From Bdellovibrio bacteriovorus HD100 (GTDB lineage Bacteria; Bdellovibrionota; Bdellovibrionia; Bdellovibrionales; Bdellovibrionaceae), in contig NC_005363.1 in the NCBI RefSeq assembly GCF_000196175.1, forward strand, positions 2,790,001 to 2,854,000: 64,000 bases of DNA, given 5' to 3'. The notes below the pieces were generated by a model. It searched no databases. It saw only the letters and a list, made by a program, of their open reading frames with translations, and was not told where the DNA came from. Of this stretch, positions 61,395-64,000 are shown piece by piece. Within the stretch, counting starts at the first letter, position 1; each line of letters begins with the position of its first letter. The position numbers and the translations under genes are program-made.

Positions 61395-62789
61395 CTAATT
61401 TCTACTGTAGTCGTCCTGGTAGCGGACGATATCATCTTCCCCAAAGTAAGTTCCCAGTTGAACCTCCACAAACTCCAGCATTTCACTGGAATTGTTGCGC
61501 ATGCGGTGCTTCGCCCCCAACGGGATGTGAACGTGACTGCCAGCCTTCACCGGAATCACCTGATCATTTAAAACCACTTCGCCGGACCCCTGAGTGATCG
61601 TCCAATGTTCCTCACGTTTGGCGTGAGACTGATACGACAACTGGGAATGCGGATTCACACGGATGATTTTGGATTTAAAGTTTTCGGTGTCCTTCAGAAT
61701 TTCGAAGTACCCCCAAGGGCGATACTCATAGACATGCTCTTTCACCAGCGGGGACTTGGCTTGAGTCAAAGTCTCTACCACATGGCGCACATCCTGGGAC
61801 TGGCCTTTTTTTACCAGCATCAGGGCATCCTTGGTATCCACAACAATCACGTCTTCCAAACCAATCATAGAGTAGTTCTTGGTCGGTTCGCCAAAGACGA
61901 AATTATCCTTTCCTTTGACATTGATGATGTCCTGACCTTTTTGCAAGGCGGCCACAGCATCCCAGGAACCCACGTCACTCCAGCCAAAATCCGCTGGCAC
62001 ACAAGCCAGCTCAGCTTCGCTCAGCTTTTCCATGATCGCATAGTCGATGGAAATGCTTTGCACCTGCGCGTAAATGTCTCCCAGATTAGAAGCATCGGCC
62101 TTCAGCGCGGAAATCTGATTCCACAAAGTCGGCTGATGTTTTTCAAACAAACTGGCCATGTGAGAAACTTTGAAAACAAAGATCCCGGCATTCCAGCTGA
62201 AGCCACCTTGAGAGATAAATTCTTCGGCTTTTTTCAGATCCGGCTTTTCATGGAACTTCACCACAGAATAAGCCTTCAATCCCGCCTGATCCTTCAAGCT
62301 GGTTGTCTTGGTCTGAATATAACCGTAACCAGTCTCTGGATAAGATGGTGTGATCCCCAATGTGACCACACGGTTTTCTTTCGCCACCGCAGAGGCAAAT
62401 TCCACAACTTTCAGAAATGCATCTTCTTTGGTGATCAGGTGATCTGACGGGAAGACCCCGACGATCTCGTCCCCTTTTCCCTGATCCAGCAAAAGCTTGC
62501 ACAGAGCTGCCACGGCCGGCGCGGTGTTTTTGCCCACAGGCTCGTAAACAACCTTAACGGCTTCGCCTTGGTTGGCGCCATCGCCTTGGTTGGCCTTCAG
62601 GTTTAGTTCGGTCAACGTCTGCAGGGCCTTGGAGGTTACAATCCATGGGCTTCCCATACGCAAACATCTTTTCAGGGTCAGAGTCTGTAAAGGCTCCCCG
62701 AAAATGTCGCAAAACTGTTTGGGCATCTGCTGACGGGATACGGGCCACAATCGTGTTCCGCTTCCTCCCGATAATATAACCGGTATCAA
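61395..62789 (-). CDS. manC: Mannose-1-phosphate guanylyltransferase / mannose-6-phosphate isomerase
   Basis: 464 residues, the two-domain ManC/CpsB length. Nucleotidyltransferase domain: PVILSGGSGTRLWPVSRQQMPKQF at the start, FPSDHLI near 115 and EKPDLKKAEEFI near 180. C-terminal type II phosphomannose-isomerase cupin: YRPWGYFEILKD near 355, QLSYQSHAKREEHW near 383 and FVEVQLGTYFGEDDIVR near the end. It makes GDP-mannose for LPS, capsule or glycoprotein glycans. Divergent from the flippase-like gene. Confidence 0.95.
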   Translation of the reverse strand: MIPVILSGGSGTRLWPVSRQQMPKQFCDIFGEPLQTLTLKRCLRMGSPWIVTSKALQTLTELNLKANQGDGANQGEAVKVVYEPVGKNTAPAVAALCKLLLDQGKGDEIVGVFPSDHLITKEDAFLKVVEFASAVAKENRVVTLGITPSYPETGYGYIQTKTTSLKDQAGLKAYSVVKFHEKPDLKKAEEFISQGGFSWNAGIFVFKVSHMASLFEKHQPTLWNQISALKADASNLGDIYAQVQSISIDYAIMEKLSEAELACVPADFGWSDVGSWDAVAALQKGQDIINVKGKDNFVFGEPTKNYSMIGLEDVIVVDTKDALMLVKKGQSQDVRHVVETLTQAKSPLVKEHVYEYRPWGYFEILKDTENFKSKIIRVNPHSQLSYQSHAKREEHWTITQGSGEVVLNDQVIPVKAGSHVHIPLGAKHRMRNNSSEMLEFVEVQLGTYFGEDDIVRYQDDYSRN

Positions 62790-62995
62790 AACTACCTCCG
62801 AGATCAGTCCTCAATCTATATCACCAAAGGCAGTTTATGAGTAATTAAGACCTTACAATGGCTCAATTCGTCAAAAAACTGAGGCTTTTTAGCTGCTTAA
62901 AAGCCCGCTTCAAATCGAATTAAAGCCCCCCTAAATCTTTGCACACCCTGACTTCGAGGTAGAGTTCTGCACCGATTTCAAGTAAGACAGTCACC

Positions 62996-63991
62996 ATGGT
63001 TAAACACACCAAAAAGCTTTTGGTTCAGTCCACTAAGATTCTTTTTTCGGCCGGCATCATTTACTGGCTGATCCAATCCGGAAAGCTGAACTTCTCTGCA
63101 CTTAAAAACCTGCTGACACCGACCACGGCGTCTGTGGCATTGCTTTTGGTTTTGCTGAACCTGTTCCTGGCCAGCGAAAGATGGCGCACCCTGATCCGTT
63201 CCCAGGGCATGAGCGCTGGCCCCTTGAAAGTCTTTAAGCTCAGCCTGATCGGGTCGTTCTTTAACTTTGCCATGCCTGGCGGGGTCGGTGGCGATGTCAT
63301 CAAGGCTTACTATCTCACCCGGGCCAATCCCGGCTCCAAAGTCATTGCCGTGACCAGCGTCCTGATGGACCGGGTTCTGGGTTTGTTTGCCATGGTGCTG
63401 TTGGCGCTGTTGGTGATGCTTTATGATCTGAACCACATCATGACCATCCCGACCCTGACGACCCTGTTCTGGTTCATTCTGTCCCTGTTCTTTGCGTTCG
63501 TGATCGCGCTGGCACTGATCTTTTCCCAAAAGATCTATGAAACCTCCCTGCTTAAGCGAGTCATCCATAAGCTGCCTTTGTCCGAAAAGTTCATGAAGCT
63601 TTATGAAAGCATGCATCTTTATGGCAAGGACGGAAAACGCTTCATGCTGGTGCTGTTCCTAAGCCTTCTGTCCCAGGGCTGCTCGATTGTGTTTTTGATC
63701 ATTGCTGGTAATGCGGCCGGCTTCACAGAAGTTGCGGCGAAAACCTATTTCCTGGTGGCGCCACTGGGATACATGGCGACGGCGATCCCGATCTCGCCTG
63801 CCGGTGTGGGTGTCGGTCAGGCGGCGTTCTATTTCCTGTTTAATATCTATAACGGATCAACATCTGAAGTGGGTCCGACTGTGATAACGGCCTTCCAGGT
63901 CACCACCTTTGTGGTGAGCTTGCTGGGCGCCTTCTTCTATCTGCGCATCAAAGAACGTGTGGATGCCTCCACACTAGAGGACCTGGGCTAA
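62996..63991 (+). CDS. YbhN/AglD-type flippase-like membrane protein
   Basis: 331 residues with about eight membrane helices. LNLFLASERWRTLIRSQG near 60, FFNFAMPGGVGGDVIKAYYL near 90 and the final IPISPAGVGVGQAAFYFLF match the lysylphosphatidylglycerol-synthase transmembrane region / YbhN family. These are linked to lipid or polyprenol-linked glycan movement. With manC divergent beside it, a role in mannose-containing envelope glycan is a reasonable inference. The stop is TAA at 63989-63991, just inside the window. Confidence 0.85.
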   Translation: MVKHTKKLLVQSTKILFSAGIIYWLIQSGKLNFSALKNLLTPTTASVALLLVLLNLFLASERWRTLIRSQGMSAGPLKVFKLSLIGSFFNFAMPGGVGGDVIKAYYLTRANPGSKVIAVTSVLMDRVLGLFAMVLLALLVMLYDLNHIMTIPTLTTLFWFILSLFFAFVIALALIFSQKIYETSLLKRVIHKLPLSEKFMKLYESMHLYGKDGKRFMLVLFLSLLSQGCSIVFLIIAGNAAGFTEVAAKTYFLVAPLGYMATAIPISPAGVGVGQAAFYFLFNIYNGSTSEVGPTVITAFQVTTFVVSLLGAFFYLRIKERVDASTLEDLG

Positions 63992-64000
63992 ATTAAAGCG

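Overview
The window looks like chromosome from a Gram-negative predatory or free-living member of the Bdellovibrionota, most like Bdellovibrio. This is inference from gene content, not a search: many secreted proteins and lipoproteins of unknown function, several peptidoglycan L,D-transpeptidase-type enzymes, PilZ and sigma-54 regulators, an LTA-synthase-like sulfatase, and paired HTTM (gamma-carboxylase-like) proteins. Coding density is high, with short intergenic gaps and many rho-independent terminators between convergent genes. I see no insertion sequence, prophage, integrase, rRNA or CRISPR array. The only RNA gene seen is a tRNA-Arg(UCU).

Layout. 1-4.0 kb: the tail of an unknown gene, a solute-binding-like protein, an HNH nuclease, and a two-gene unit joining a cyclic-nucleotide-fold/zinc-ribbon protein to a PilZ protein. 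4.0-9.4 kb: housekeeping genes (CBS protein, LTA-synthase-like sulfatase, BolA-Grx4 pair, DUF2892 protein, FAD-linked oxidoreductase). 9.4-13.4 kb: a large fibronectin-III lipoprotein and SerA. 13.5-18.3 kb: a tightly overlapping run of sigma-54 response regulator, CdsA, PlsC, metallo-beta-lactamase-fold hydrolase and YihY membrane protein, which suggests a regulated envelope or phospholipid operon. 18.4-31.9 kb: a pilin-like protein, a HemG-like flavodoxin, the tRNA, PepT, a triple-repeat beta-trefoil-like secreted protein next to a possible NlpC/P60-like protein, a LysR regulator divergent from an NmrA-type oxidoreductase, an L,D-transpeptidase and several unknowns. 32-45.5 kb: a membrane-anchored MutS-like ATPase, a DUF4382 lipoprotein, an OPA/MFS transporter, an AraC regulator, an AGE epimerase, an amidotransferase, a trypsin-like lipoprotein and an AidB-like acyl-CoA dehydrogenase.

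45.5-59.8 kb is the most unusual part. On the minus strand lies a 1030-residue secreted protein with a collagen-like (Gly-Asn-Asn)n domain encoded by a nearly perfect 9-bp tandem array, a Thr/Gly/Tyr linker and a large C-terminal domain of unknown type. Beyond a terminator, six further minus-strand genes follow with tiny gaps or overlaps. All encode exported, mostly cysteine-rich proteins I cannot assign, and two of them appear to be distant paralogues. Upstream and divergent are two copies of a two-gene HTTM (vitamin-K-dependent carboxylase-like) plus DUF5819-like module, facing each other around one bidirectional terminator. I regard this 14-kb region as the best candidate for an undescribed surface or secretion system.

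59.9-64 kb: a small OB-like exported protein, a second L,D-transpeptidase-type protein, ManC (GDP-mannose synthesis) and a YbhN/AglD-type flippase-like membrane protein.
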